A stretch of 64,000 nucleotides of DNA from Petrolisthes cinctipes (GCA_033782935.1 JAWQEG010000726.1:473001-537000), one strand, 5' to 3'; counted from the stretch's first letter, positions 10,878-21,195 are shown. Made by a program: numbers and translations. The notes: generated from the sequence alone by a model not told the origin.

Positions 10878-11972
10878 TCACACTACGTTGGGATGACATA
10901 CATATTGGCTCACTTTCCACTTCTTGTTGACAGGATACACGTCTTCATTATCCTCGTCCCTCATTCTGACAATCTTCATAACAATTCTTGGTTTGGTTGT
11001 GTTGATATCTTCATTGCTTTTTATTTTAAAGTTACCATTCTTCTTAACAATCTTCATGACAATACTTGGTTTGGTTGTGTTGATATCTTCATTGTTTTTG
11101 GTTTTAAAGTTACCATTCTTCTTAACAGTCTTCATGACAATACTTGGTTTGGTTGTGTTGATGTCTTCATTGTTTTTGGTTTTAAAGTTACCATTCTTCT
11201 TAACAATCTTCATAACAATACTTGGTTTGGTTGTGTTGATATCTTCATTGTTTTTGGTTTTAAAGTTACCATTCTTCTTAACAATCTTCATGACAATACT
11301 TGGTTTGGTTGTGTTGATATCTTCATTGTTTTTGGTTTTAAAGTTACCATTCTTCTTAACAATCTTCGTGACAATACTTGGTTTGGTTGTGTTGATATCT
11401 TCATTGTTTTTGGTTTTAAAGTTGCCATTCTTCTTAACAATCTTCATAACAACTCTTGGTTTGGAAAAGTTGTCCTCTACATTGTTGTTGTCTTCATCAT
11501 TTTCAATTCCTTCTACAGCTTCTTTCAGACCTTTAATTTCCTTTGGTCCAACATCACTATCATCATCACTGGATTCCAACCAAGAATCATTTCCACTATC
11601 TTCTTTAACTTGCTTTAGTCCAACTTCACTATCATCATCACCACTGGATTCCAACCAAGAATAATTTCCACTATCTTCTTTAACTTGCTTTAGTCCAACA
11701 TCACTATCATCATCACTGGATTCCAACCAAGAATCATTTCCATTATCTTCTTTAACTTCATCAAGTTCCATATTGTCAGTAAAGATGATGGGCATGTCGT
11801 GAAGTTTCTCTTTAGCTTCAAGTTCCATATCGTCAGTAAAAATGATGGGCATGTCAGGAAGTTTCTCTTCTTTAGCTTCAAGTTTCATATTGTCAGTAAA
11901 AATGATGGGCATGTCAGGAAGTTTCTCTTCTTTAGCTTCAAGTTTCATATTGTCACTGAAAATGATGGGCAT
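10878..11972 (-). CDS. Macrosatellite unit 5 repeat ORF, function unknown
   Basis: Open frame of 364 codons: four MPIIF repeats (two with MKLEAKE rather than MELEAKE), three WLESSD repeats and six KIVKKNG repeats, the most in the array, then the common tail. One acidic repeat has an extra codon (SSGDDDSEVG), again a whole-codon change. It lies nearest the CCAAT/TATA-like cluster at 12.88-13.07 kb, so it would be the first unit of any leftward transcript. Function is unknown. Confidence 0.4.
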   Translation of the reverse strand: MPIIFSDNMKLEAKEEKLPDMPIIFTDNMKLEAKEEKLPDMPIIFTDDMELEAKEKLHDMPIIFTDNMELDEVKEDNGNDSWLESSDDDSDVGLKQVKEDSGNYSWLESSGDDDSEVGLKQVKEDSGNDSWLESSDDDSDVGPKEIKGLKEAVEGIENDEDNNNVEDNFSKPRVVMKIVKKNGNFKTKNNEDINTTKPSIVTKIVKKNGNFKTKNNEDINTTKPSIVMKIVKKNGNFKTKNNEDINTTKPSIVMKIVKKNGNFKTKNNEDINTTKPSIVMKTVKKNGNFKTKNNEDINTTKPSIVMKIVKKNGNFKIKSNEDINTTKPRIVMKIVRMRDEDNEDVYPVNKKWKVSQYVCHPNVV

Positions 11973-12244
11973 GTCAGACAGTTTCTCTTCTTTATCTTGT
12001 CTTAGGGGCCCTCACACATTTTAGGGGCCCTCACATATCTTAGGGGCCCTCACATATCTTAGGGGTCCTCATATGTTTTAGGGGCCCTAATATGTCTTAG
12101 GGGCCCTCATATATCTTAGGGGCCCTCATATGTCTTAGAGGTCCACACATGTTTTAGAGACCCTCATATATCTTAGGAGCCCTCATATGTCTTATGGGCT
12201 CTCATATCTTGGGGGCCATACTCATGTTTTAGGGGCCCACACAT

Positions 12245-12522
12245 GTCTTATGGGCTGTCATATGTCTTAGGGGCCTCATATGTCTTAGGGGCCTCATATG
12301 TCTTAGGGCTCTCATATATCTTAGGGGCCTCATATGTCTTAGGGGCCTCATATGTCATATGGGCTGTCATATATCTTAGGAACCTCATGTGTCTTAGGGG
12401 CCTCATATGTCTTAGGGGCCTCATATATCTTAGGGGCCTCATATGTCTTAGGGGCCTCATATGTCTTAGGGCTCTCATATATCTTAGGGGCCTCATATGT
12501 TGTAGGGGCCCTCATATATCTT
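12245..12522. repeat. Short tandem repeat, 18-19 bp unit, end of macrosatellite
   Basis: About 14 copies of cttaggggcctcatatgt variants. This is an expanded form of the spacer repeat that ends each macrosatellite unit. Frames here are repeat translations. Confidence 0.85.
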
Positions 12523-12527
12523 GACTA

Positions 12528-12765
12528 TTGTTGTAGTCACTTTGTAACTTTTCATAATTAATCTTATTTTCTCTTAATTCTTGTTATATTATTATATCAA
12601 ATTGGTTTAATTACTTATTTAATGATAGTTATAACAACAAGTTATATGGTTGTTGTAGTCACTTGGTAACTTTTCATAATTAATCTTATTTTCTATTAAT
12701 TCTTGTTATATTATTATATCCAATTGGTTTAATTAGTTATTTAATAATAGTTATATGGTTGTTAC
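12528..12765. repeat. Direct duplication, about 120-bp unit
   Basis: Two copies of gtcacttggtaacttttcat, attaatcttattttct, ttcttgttatattattatat and aattggtttaatta. They begin near 12531 and 12652. Confidence 0.8.
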
Positions 12766-12822
12766 CTGTTAATGTTGGTTTGTGTTGTCAAATGGTAGTA
12801 GGGTTTATGGGAGTACATTTGT

Positions 12823-13070
12823 GTATGTCTCACCATATCAGAGTTGTAGTATGCAATGAGTCAACACACCTTGTACACTTCCTTATATACCTTTGACAGC
12901 ATCAGTCACGTGACTATCAACCAATCAACGTGAAGTATTTAAAATTTCATATTTCCTCCCCAACCAATCAGATGCAAGGATTTTCATTTTAAATGTTCAT
13001 AATTCTTCGTGTGACCAATAGGGTTCAAGAGTTTGAGTAGGCTATGAATGAGGGACTGTGATTGGTCAAT
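12823..13070 (-). promoter_or_regulatory. Candidate TATA/CCAAT promoter reading leftward
   Basis: On the minus strand a TATATAAGG box lies at about 12882-12890. CCAAT-type elements lie upstream of it: CCAATCA near 12920, CCAATCA near 12964, CCAATAG near 13016 and ATTGG near 13060, together with a CACGTG-like motif near 12906. A start of transcription would fall near 12855. A GTGAGA donor-like site follows on the minus strand near 12828. The spacing suits a leftward promoter feeding the macrosatellite. This is inference from motifs. Confidence 0.3.
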
Positions 13071-13074
13071 ATGA

Positions 13075-13650
13075 CATTGTTCCTAAGAATAATCAAGTTG
13101 AAACACGATTATCAACCAAAAATTCTCCATTTTGTTATGACGTATTTTATCAATACTTTTAGGCTATATATCGTTTGCTTTGATTTAAAATATTCATATT
13201 GTGGTCTATGTTATTTGAAATATGATGATATATATGATAATAATATAATTATAAGCCAAAGTAACAATTACAACTAATTATTCATTAGGATAATCAAGTT
13301 GCAACATGATTATCCACCAAAATTTCTCTTCCATCTTAAAATATATATAAGGTATATATATTGAAGTTGTGTATATTTTGTGGTGACATATATGTCTATA
13401 ATAAATATAACAATTAGAATTACGTACAAAAACAATTTATATAATAACAAATGATAATAAAACTTGTAGCCTAGCTGACATATACAGTGTGTATCGCGAT
13501 GTATAGCATTAACTTACACCAGAGATATAAAATATAATTTTGAGTATATTTTGTTGTATAAAGTATGCTGTGTATGATCTCAGTAAAGTACAATGAATAC
13601 TGATAAAACTATTTTAACTTGTGTTGTCAAATGGCTGTGAGCATCGGAGG
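13075..13650. other. AT-rich non-coding stretch
   Basis: No gene seen. A diverged duplication pairs aataatcaagttgaaacacg (about 13088) with ggataatcaagttgcaacat (about 13289). The phrase gtgttgtcaaatgg at 13621 also occurs at 12783. Confidence 0.5.
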
Positions 13651-14052
13651 GAGTGGTAGCCTAATATGTTTTCGGACCAAAGAGGCCTTATTTATTTCAT
13701 CTTAATAAGTTTTATCATGTTTGCAATATTTATGTGATGTTCTATAACGTACATTGAATCATATTTTCAATGCAGAGGGATAATACCAGGCCTGTATAAG
13801 AAGAAAATCCGTGAAATGTAGGGAAATGCTGAGGCTTGTATAAGTTGCAGGTAGAGTTTACCTAACCTCCAAAAGATATTAATCATATTTCGTCTAATAT
13901 TATTTATAGGGGCCTGGTATTATCATTCTGCATTGAAAATATGATTCAGTGTACGTTATAGAACATCACATAAATATTGCAATCATGATAAAATTTATTA
14001 AGATGAAATAATTAAGGCCTCTTTGGCCGGATGACAGTAATTGGTCCGGTTA
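13650..14052. mobile_element. Foldback element, family shared with 22.28 kb
   Basis: The arm 13650-13795 (tggtagcctaata, accaaagaggcc, tgtgatgttctataacgt, attttcaatgcag) returns as reverse complement at 13908-14048. The middle has gcctgtataagaagaa and a gaaatgta stretch also present in the 22.28 kb copy. No transposase. Pieces of the right arm recur at 14125-14180 within the GT-rich array. Confidence 0.75.
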
Positions 14053-14395
14053 TGTGTGTGTGTGTGTGTGTGTATACCATGGAGGTAGTATAGTGTATGT
14101 GTGTGTGTATACCATACGTTCAGGTTCAAGATGAAATAAATAAGGCCTCTATGGCCGGATGACAGTAATTGGTCCGGTTTGACCTGCCAACTATGTGTGT
14201 GTGTGTGTGTATACCATGGAGGTAGTACAGTGTGTGTGTGTGTGTACCATACGTTCAGGTCAGGCCGTGCCTCAAGTTGGCCTTCACTATGTGTGTGTGT
14301 GTGTGTGTGTGTGTATATACCATGGAGGTACTATAGTGTATGTGTGTATATACCATACGTTCAGGTCAGGCCGCACCTCAAGTTGGCATTCACTA

Positions 14396-14426
<31 letters not shown>

Positions 14427-14475
14427 ATACCATACGTTCAGGTCAGGCCGCGCCTCAAGTAAAGTAAAGTAAAGT
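14052..14475. repeat. GT-rich minisatellite
   Basis: Four or more units of 80-110 bp combine a (GT)n run, ataccatggaggtagta, taccatacgttcaggtca and ggccg(c/t)(a/g)cctcaagttgg. Frames are repeat translations. Confidence 0.85.
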
Positions 14476-15010
14476 AACTTCACAATATAGCCTAATTTGG
14501 TTTATTTATTTGACACATAAACTTACAAATTTGGAGTGTAACCCTCAACACCGTAAATATACATAATTTTCCATTAATTACAAGGACGATAAATGACAAA
14601 GACCTTTCCAATATCCGACCACAGATTGGTGTTGACATGATGGTAATACCATGTATATATTATACTGTTAATTAATATTTTGTACATGATTGTGTGTGTG
14701 TGTGTGTGTGTATGGCTGGCTGTAGCCACAGTGGGGGATATAGATGTCTCTAACTATACATAATTATACCATAACAATGGACATTACAATTAATACACCT
14801 ATGTTATATTATAATAGAATATAAAACTAATATGATATCATTACTTATTATAATATATGATAAACTAATATAGTGTAGCCTATACGGTATGACAATAACG
14901 TAATCATGTTTATTGTCATTGTAATTAGCCAAGTAAAATGTAATGTTATTATAATTATATAATATTCTTCCATAAGTTGATACCAATGTAAATATTATAT
15001 CCAGATTAAG
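14475..15010. other. AT-rich non-coding stretch
   Basis: No gene or clear element; includes a (GT)n run at about 14692-14712. The 60-codon minus frame at 14804-14986 is AT-rich and unlikely to be real. Confidence 0.5.
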
Positions 15011-15019
15011 GAAACATAA

Positions 15020-15190
15020 TTAATATTACTACCAGGTACTGGATATGTGAACCAAGAAAGCTGTCAATGACAAACTGTTTAATGACTAAAGTAACTCACA
15101 TTGATTAATATTACTACCAGGTACTGGATATGTGAACCAAGAAAGCTGTCAATGACAAAATGTTTAATGACTAAAGTAACTCACATTATC
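15020..15190. repeat. Direct duplication, 85-bp unit
   Basis: Two near-identical copies of taatattactaccaggtact, ggatatgtgaaccaagaaag and ctgtcaatgacaaa start at 15021 and 15106. They lie directly inside the right inverted-repeat arm. Confidence 0.85.
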
Positions 15191-15610
15191 TGCTCTAAGA
15201 TATTAAGATATTATTTCCTTTGTTAGGTTTAATAATTAAATAAGACCACAGTACAGTAACTCACATTATCTGCTCTAAGATAGGCCTATAAGATATATTT
15301 CCTTTGTTAGGCTTAATAATTAAATAAGGTCACATCGGGAATAGAAATCTTGCCAAACATAATCAAAGTTAGGTTATAATTTGTTGGTTTGGTTAGGTTG
15401 GATTTAATGGTGGAGGTTTATTTGACTTAATCTTTAAAATGTTTGTGTTTGTTTTAGGTAACTGAGTTTATCAAATATTAATGAGACAAGTGTATAAATG
15501 TTTTTATAAAGCGGTGTAAGAGAGAGAATCAAGCCGTGTTACTAAAGTAGACTATTGGGTACATATTGTTACTATTATTACAGTACAGTACATGTTAGGC
15601 TACCTTAATG
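15183..15610. repeat. Right arm of the large inverted repeat
   Basis: Reverse-complement match to 190-745, including the cattaatatttgataaactc, aacctccaccattaaatcc and cccgatgtgacc landmarks. The outer end at acatgttaggctaccttaat pairs with about 186-200. See the left arm. Confidence 0.8.
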
Positions 15611-16325
15611 TATCTCTCTTCCAACCAATAGTGTATTCAATATTATAATGATGTGTTATATTCATAACCAATCAACAAACAGTAAGGTGTGTACACCCCA
15701 TGAGGCTCCTCCCTGTATCTCTCTTCCAACCAATACTATATTAAGTATTATAATGATGTGTTACCGGTATATACATAACCAGTCAACAAACAGTAAAGTG
15801 TTCACAACCTTTGTGGCTTCTCCCTGTATCTCTCTTCCTACCAATACTATATTAAATATTATAATGATGTGTTATATACATAACCAGTCAACAAACAGTA
15901 CCGTAAGGTGTTTACAACCTTTGTGGCTTCTCCCTGTATCTCTCTTCCAACCAATAGTGTATTAAAGTATTAAATATTATAATGATGTGTTATATACATA
16001 ACCAATCAACAAACAGTAAAGTGTGTACAGTTGGCGGCAGAAGTCTTGTCGCTACACCTGCTTCACCGAGACGCACATTGTTCATGGACTCGAGAAATAC
16101 ACATGTTTTCTACACTTAATAATCTCGAGTCGATGAACATTGCGTGCCTCGGTGAAGCAAGTGAGGCGACAGGACATTTGCCGCCAACTGTACAGTACAG
16201 TACAGTACACCCTTTGTGGCTCCTCCCTGTACCTGTACCTCTCTTCCAACCAATAGTATAATAAATATTATAATGATGTGTTATATACATAACCAATCAA
16301 CAAACAACAAAGTCTGTACCCTCCC
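15610..16325. repeat. Tandem repeat, about 95-bp unit
   Basis: About five copies of a unit with gtatctctcttccaaccaat, attataatgatgtgttata and aaccaatcaacaaacagtaa. The array is interrupted by a TA-type MITE at 16028-16190. Confidence 0.85.
16028..16190. mobile_element. TA-flanked palindromic MITE (Tc1/mariner-like)
   Basis: The element opens CAGTTGGCGGCAGAAGTC and closes gacatttgccgccaactg, flanked by TA on both sides (16026-16027, 16191-16192). Almost the whole 163 bp is palindromic: cttcaccgag pairs with ctcggtgaag and tcatggactcgaga pairs with tctcgagtcgatga. It would fold into one long hairpin. The same family recurs at 60832-61055. Confidence 0.8.
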
Positions 16326-16329
16326 TTAC

Positions 16330-16800
16330 CTGTAGTTCCTTTCCAGTTCATAATATTTAAGTATTATAATGACATAACATATCCATGCCCTTGGAAGGAA
16401 GACTGCTGACGGCCAACCACTTCAGGACCTTGTCACCGTCTGTACCAAGACTGTTGTTACCTTATTAGTATTATAATGACATAACATATCCATGCCAACC
16501 ACTTCAGGACCTTGTCACCGTCTGTACCAAGACTCTTGTTACCTTATTAGTATTATAATGACATAACATATCCATGCCAACCACTTCAGGACCTTGTCAC
16601 CGTCTGTACCAAGACTCTTGTTACCTTATTAGTATTATAATGACATAACATATCCATGCCAACCACTTCAGGACCTTGTCACCGTCTGTACCAAGACTCT
16701 TGTTACCTTATTAGTATTATAATGACATAACATATCCATGCCAACCACTTCAGGACCTTGTCACCGTCTGTACCAAGACTCTTGTTACCTTATTAGTTAA
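16330..16800. repeat. Tandem repeat, 82-bp unit
   Basis: Five copies of cataacatatccatgccaac, cacttcaggaccttgtcacc and gtctgtaccaagactcttgt at a spacing of about 82 bp. The first copy has an insertion around 16390. Confidence 0.9.
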
Positions 16801-16999
16801 AGAAGGGATGGGTCGTCTTTCAGACCTCCTCCAAGACATCGTCCAGAGAAATGGTTTGCCACCCATAACCATTTCTCCTGATCTACAACCACTATCACTA
16901 CTATCACAACCACCATCACCACCACCAAGAAATGAGGTTAATAACAAAGTGGGCGTCATTAATCCTGCCGTTCTGTTGGTAATAGTTTTTGGTACATAA
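16799..16999 (+). CDS. Possible small host exon, LLQDI/proline-rich
   Basis: A short frame encodes RLSDLLQDI, QRNGLPPI and a Pro/Ser-rich stretch ending PPSPPPRNEV. A paralogous segment at 23545-23632 (minus strand) encodes the related LLSELLQDI and RRNG, then PPIAISPYLQ after a stop. Conservation of this phrase in two distant places, with mostly conservative replacements (D/E, V/F, Q/R), suggests a coding origin. An AG at 16797-16798 could be an acceptor and GT at about 16935 a donor. The protein is not recognised. It could equally be part of a dispersed repeat. Confidence 0.3.
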   Translation, partial: KEGMGRLSDLLQDIVQRNGLPPITISPDLQPLSLLSQPPSPPPRNEVNNKVGVINPAVLLVIVFGT

Positions 17000-17094
17000 C
17001 TGTGATTTTCACCTTTTTAATATTAGGCTATAGGTATTGGCAATGTTATTTTGGTTATTGATATAGAAGTAACCCTTGGCAAGGTGAGTGTACC

Positions 17095-17395
17095 AAATTG
17101 AACTATTGTTACAAGTTATATACTGCTGCTGTTGGCTATTATTAATGGTGAAATTATTAATAATATTGAACCAAATTGAACTGTCGATACAAGTTATATA
17201 CTGCTACTGTTGGCTATTATTAGTGGTGAAATTATTAATAATACTGAACTGTTGATACAAGTTATATCCTGCTACTGTTGGCTATTATTAGTGGTGAAAT
17301 TATTAATAATATTGAACTGTTGATACAAGTTATATCCTGCTACTGTTGGCTATTATAAGTGGTGAAATTATTAATAATATTTGTAGATAGAAAGA
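17095..17395. repeat. Tandem repeat, 65-75 bp unit
   Basis: Four copies of acaagttatatcctgctact, gttggctattattagtgg and tgaaattattaataat. Confidence 0.8.
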
Positions 17396-17512
17396 CCGTA
17401 TGATGAGAATCCATTATTGACCATATATCATTAGTCAGGTTATATTTTGTTTATGTTGGTGTGTTATGTTACTTGACTATTAATTAAACTCACATATTAC
17501 TTGTATAATAAA

Positions 17513-17684
17513 TTAATAATAATAGTAAATATTCAAATAATACCATACACAGGTTAATTTGTACAATATTTAAGTTATAATATACGGTATTTTTATTGGT
17601 GTGTCATGTTACTTGTATAATAAATTAATAAATATTGTACAAATTAACCTGTGTATGGTATTATTTGAATATTTACTATTATTA
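17513..17684. repeat. Inverted repeat with about 55-bp near-perfect arms
   Basis: 17513-17571 contains tattcaaataataccataca and caggttaatttgtacaatat. 17630-17684 is its reverse complement, with a loop of about 58 bp. A partial third copy follows at 17770-17860. Confidence 0.8.
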
Positions 17685-18034
17685 AGTTATAATATACGGT
17701 ATTTTTATTGGTGTGTCATGTTACTTGTTTATTATATTCACATATTACTTGTATAATAAATTAATAAATATTGTACAAATTAACCTGCATAATAAATTAC
17801 AGTAATAAGTATTGTACAAATTAATCTGGGGTAAGTAATATTTGAGTATTTACTATTATTAAGTTATAATTTATTTCTATTGATGTTATACATGTTATGA
17901 ACTGTTGGGTAAAGTTGTAGTCAGATCCCCACAAAGTAAAAGTATTTATTATTTTATCATTACATTGTTCCCTGTTTTAATCAGTTGAAATAAATGAATG
18001 CCAGTATATTATGTCCAAGTTTGATCCTCTAAAG

Positions 18035-18315
18035 CAGAGATTCTCAACATTTTAATCCCCAGAGTTATACCTATGACCATCTTCCTCTATCTCTATTAAT
18101 ATGACATTGAATACATAATATATATTCAATATATACTGGTACTTAAAGGGATAATATTGTCAAATGACTCAAACAAAAAGCAGTAGGATATAATGATTGT
18201 ATTAAGCAAAACCATTTACTGTTAACTAGCCTATATAAAATACTTTTTTTTTTCAGCCATCCAAGTGCCCCTGGAAAACTTCTTGTGACCACAAACCCCA
18301 AGTTGAGAACCCCTG
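18035..18315. mobile_element. hAT-type MITE
   Basis: The ends CAGAGATTCTCAACATTTT and AAGTTGAGAACCCCTG are inverted and of hAT type. The flanking octamers ctctaaag and gtgtagag agree at five positions, an eroded 8-bp duplication. 281 bp, no coding capacity. Confidence 0.7.
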
Positions 18316-19225
18316 GTGTAGAGGCTGAATATCTCCTACATAATGAACAGAGGGATGGAAGGTTAATACAATACTATATTAACTCCTGGTGTAGAGGCTG
18401 AATATCTCCTACATAATGAACAGAGGGATGGAAGGTTAATACAATACTATATTAACCCCTGGTGTAGAGGCTGAATATCTCCTACATAATGAACAGAGGG
18501 ATGGAAGGTTAATACAATACTATATTAACCCCTGGTGTAGAGGCTGAATATCTCCTACATAATGAACAGAGGGATGGAAGGTTAATACAATACTATATTA
18601 ACCCCTGGTGTAGAGGCTGAATATCTCCTACATAATGAACAAAGGGATGGAAGGTTAATACAATACTATATTAACCCCTGGTGTAGAGGCTGAATATATC
18701 ATACATAATGAACAGAGGGATGGAAGGTTAGTGAAAAATGAAAGATAAAACAAAAACAATTATATTATAGATACAATACTATATTAACCCCTGGTGTAGA
18801 GGCTGAATATCTCCTACATAATGAACAGAGGGATGGAAGGTTAATACAATACTATATTAACCCCTGGTGTAGAGGCTGAATATCTCCTACATAATGAACA
18901 GAGGGATGGAAGGTTAATACAGTATTATATTAACCCCTGGTGTAGAGGCTGAATATCTCCTACATAATGAACAGAGGGATGGAAGGTTAATACAATACTA
19001 TATTTACCCCTGGTGTAGAGGCTGAATATCTCCTACATAATGAACAGAGGGATGGAAGGTTAGTGAAAAATGAAAGATAAAACAATAATATTATAGATAC
19101 AATACTATATTAACCCCTGGTGTAGAGGCTGAATATCTCCTACATAATGAACAGAGGGATGGAAGGTTAGTGAAAAATGAAAGATAAAACAAAAACAATT
19201 ATATTATAGATACAATACTATATTT
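18312..19225. repeat. Tandem repeat, about 73-bp unit, seeded at the hAT edge
   Basis: About a dozen copies of cccctggtgtagaggctgaa, tatctcctacataatgaaca and gagggatggaaggtta. The first copy overlaps the last bases (cccctg) of the hAT MITE and its flank. Three units carry an extra gtgaaaaatgaaagataaaa insertion. Confidence 0.9.
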
Positions 19226-19229
19226 ATGT

Positions 19230-19630
19230 TTTACAAATTGTTAAAACTAATCCCCAATGTTCTCTCTCCTACTCCTCATGTACATTTTGTCCCATTCCTG
19301 CCTTTTACCTCAAATATTATATAGCTTTACTTTGTACAGTAATCTGATCTTTTCCCTTTTTCCTGTTTTCCTGTCTACCATTTCCATGCTTGCCTTAATG
19401 CCAAATAATCCCTCTGTGTTTATTGTAATAATATATAACCTGAACTGACCTATAGTAATGTAACCAGGACCAGGGTACATTATGTAGACCTAACTAAGTC
19501 AAATTACTATGACCTAACCTGACCCACTATATTAATGACACTTATCATTTCAGAATTTGCCAAACCTGATGAGGACCAGGATAGACTACAGGTACCTACA
19601 GTACCTAACGTCACCTGTAACAAGAATATT
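19230..19630. other. Non-coding stretch
   Basis: No gene or element recognised. The 63-codon plus frame at 19257-19448 has no support. Confidence 0.45.
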
Positions 19631-19830
19631 ATGAAAGTAATCTGTTACATTTAGTAATCAACACTCCACCAGATAGATATCCTACAAAGTGATTATTGAG
19701 AAAGTAATCTGTTACATTCAGTAATCAACACTCCACCAGATAGATATCCTACAAAGTGATTATTGAGAAAGTAATCTGTTACATTCAGTAATCAACACTC
19801 CACCAGATATCCTACAAAGTGATATTTATA
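19630..19830. repeat. Tandem repeat, 67-bp unit
   Basis: Three copies of gaaagtaatctgttacatt, agtaatcaacactccaccag and atatcctacaaagtgat. Confidence 0.85.
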
Positions 19831-19989
19831 TCTCCCAAACCAAGGTATTATTCATTGCCTTGATAAAGTGGCTTGCTGGCTACCATTCCACTATTTTCTT
19901 CTTAATATTAGAATATGATAACTTACCGTATATATACTAACAAGGTCATATAATCACACTCCTGTAATGATGTGGGCAATACTTAAGGG

Positions 19990-20115
19990 TTTGGGCGCCC
20001 CTTCGGTCCCAGCAACTCTCTTTTCTTTCTATTTCCTTCTTGCCTGCTGTCTCGCTTCTTTATCAGCTTCTGGCGCTATATGACCTGGCTGTTGTGGCAC
20101 CTAATATCATTCCAT
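19990..20115 (+). repeat. Dispersed repeat 3' end
   Basis: Contains tctggcgctatatgacctgg, ctgttgtggcacctaatatc and cattccatcat. It is the plus-strand counterpart of the insertion at 4560-4645. Probably a SINE/LINE tail; the family is not named. Confidence 0.45.
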
Positions 20116-20129
20116 CATACTGTATAATC

Positions 20130-20700
20130 ACACTTTCAAAGCCATTGTGTATTAGTATTGTTTTAGGCTTGATGGATGGATGGTTATCTTGTTGACAGTT
20201 GACTCCTTGAACTCTTGAGTTAGTTATGAAAGGTGTAACTTTATGTTGCAGGAAAGTTTCAACATTGTCAAACCAATGAATGTATTAATATCAATCATTT
20301 CTATATTGTATGGCTTCACTGCATCCATACATACTGCATACAGTTTTATTCTTTGTACATATTTTCTTTACTGCCTGTACTGTTCTCTGAGTTAATGTTC
20401 AAGGCTTCCTCTTCCTTTCCTAAACTCTCTATGTTTGTATCCTTATCATAGTACAATAATCCTTTTTATCCAGTCAGTTTTCTGGTGGTAGGCATTATGT
20501 AAGAGTTAAACTCAATTTGTAATTAATTGTAATAATGAATAACAGTGTTGTTAATATATTTATTTGTTTGCAGTTGCTGTGCTGTACTGATTGTAGAGTT
20601 TGTTGAGGCAACTGTTGTGAACAACATGTTGCAAGCCAAGATAGAGTCAATGATGATTGTCAAGAGTCAAGAGGGAGATCTACGTCCATAATCAAGTGTT
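20130..20700. other. Non-coding stretch
   Basis: No gene, repeat array or element recognised. Confidence 0.45.
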
Positions 20701-21195
20701 AAGATACCTATGACTTGTAATGAAGATCTTTACAATACCACTATCACTTGGACATTATGTGAGTACTGTAGTGTTAAGATACCTATGACTTGTAATGAAA
20801 ATGTAGATGTAACTAATCTTTACAATACCACTATCACTTGGACATTATATGAGTACTGTACTGTAGTGTTAAGATACCTAGGACTTGTAATAAAGATGTA
20901 GATGTAACTAATCTTTACAATACCACTATCACTTGGACATTATGTGAGTACTGTAGTGTTAAGATACCTAGGACTTGTAATGAAGATGTAGATGTAACTA
21001 ATCTTTACAATACCACTATCACTTGGACACAATGTGAGTACTGTAGTGTTTGTTAGGTATGACTTGTAATGAAGATGTAGATATCTGTGACTAATCTTTA
21101 AAATATCACTATCATTTGTAATGAAGATGTAGATGTAACTAATCTTTACAATACCACTATCACTTGGACATTATGTGAGTATTATAGTGTTTGTT
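20700..21195. repeat. Tandem repeat, about 88-bp unit
   Basis: About six copies of gtgttaagatacctatgact, tgtaatgaagatgtagatgt and aatctttacaataccactat. Confidence 0.9.

Larger units (their letters stand above)
5193..12523. repeat. Five-unit macrosatellite with nested repeats
   Basis: Five head-to-tail units begin at the landmark attggtta(a/t)aacaagttagtcat near 5193, 6785, 8177, 9440 and 10743. Unit lengths are about 1590, 1390, 1260, 1300 and 1780 bp. Each unit has the same order: a short AT-rich leader, a 78-bp repeat block, a 69-72 bp repeat block, a 57-60 bp repeat block, then a spacer of about 19-bp units with ttaggggccctcatat. Length differences between units come mostly from the copy number of each nested repeat. 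Confidence 0.9.

Noticed and set aside
5339..11618. Long plus-strand frames of 241-382 codons across the macrosatellite
   Set aside because: They are hydrophobic, low-complexity readings (runs such as FFLTIFMTILGLVV) of repeats whose lengths divide by three, so every frame stays open together. The minus-strand product has a more protein-like composition. The plus-strand splice-like signals are kept as a finding.
5193..12523. A CRISPR-like array because of regular repeats
   Set aside because: Units are over 1 kb with nested tandem repeats, there are no spacers, and the context is eukaryotic.
12243..12561. Frames with repeated LGASYVLG or MRPLRHMRP
   Set aside because: Translations of an 18-bp tandem repeat.
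14179..14472. Cys/Val-rich frames of 90-97 codons
   Set aside because: They come from (GT)n runs.
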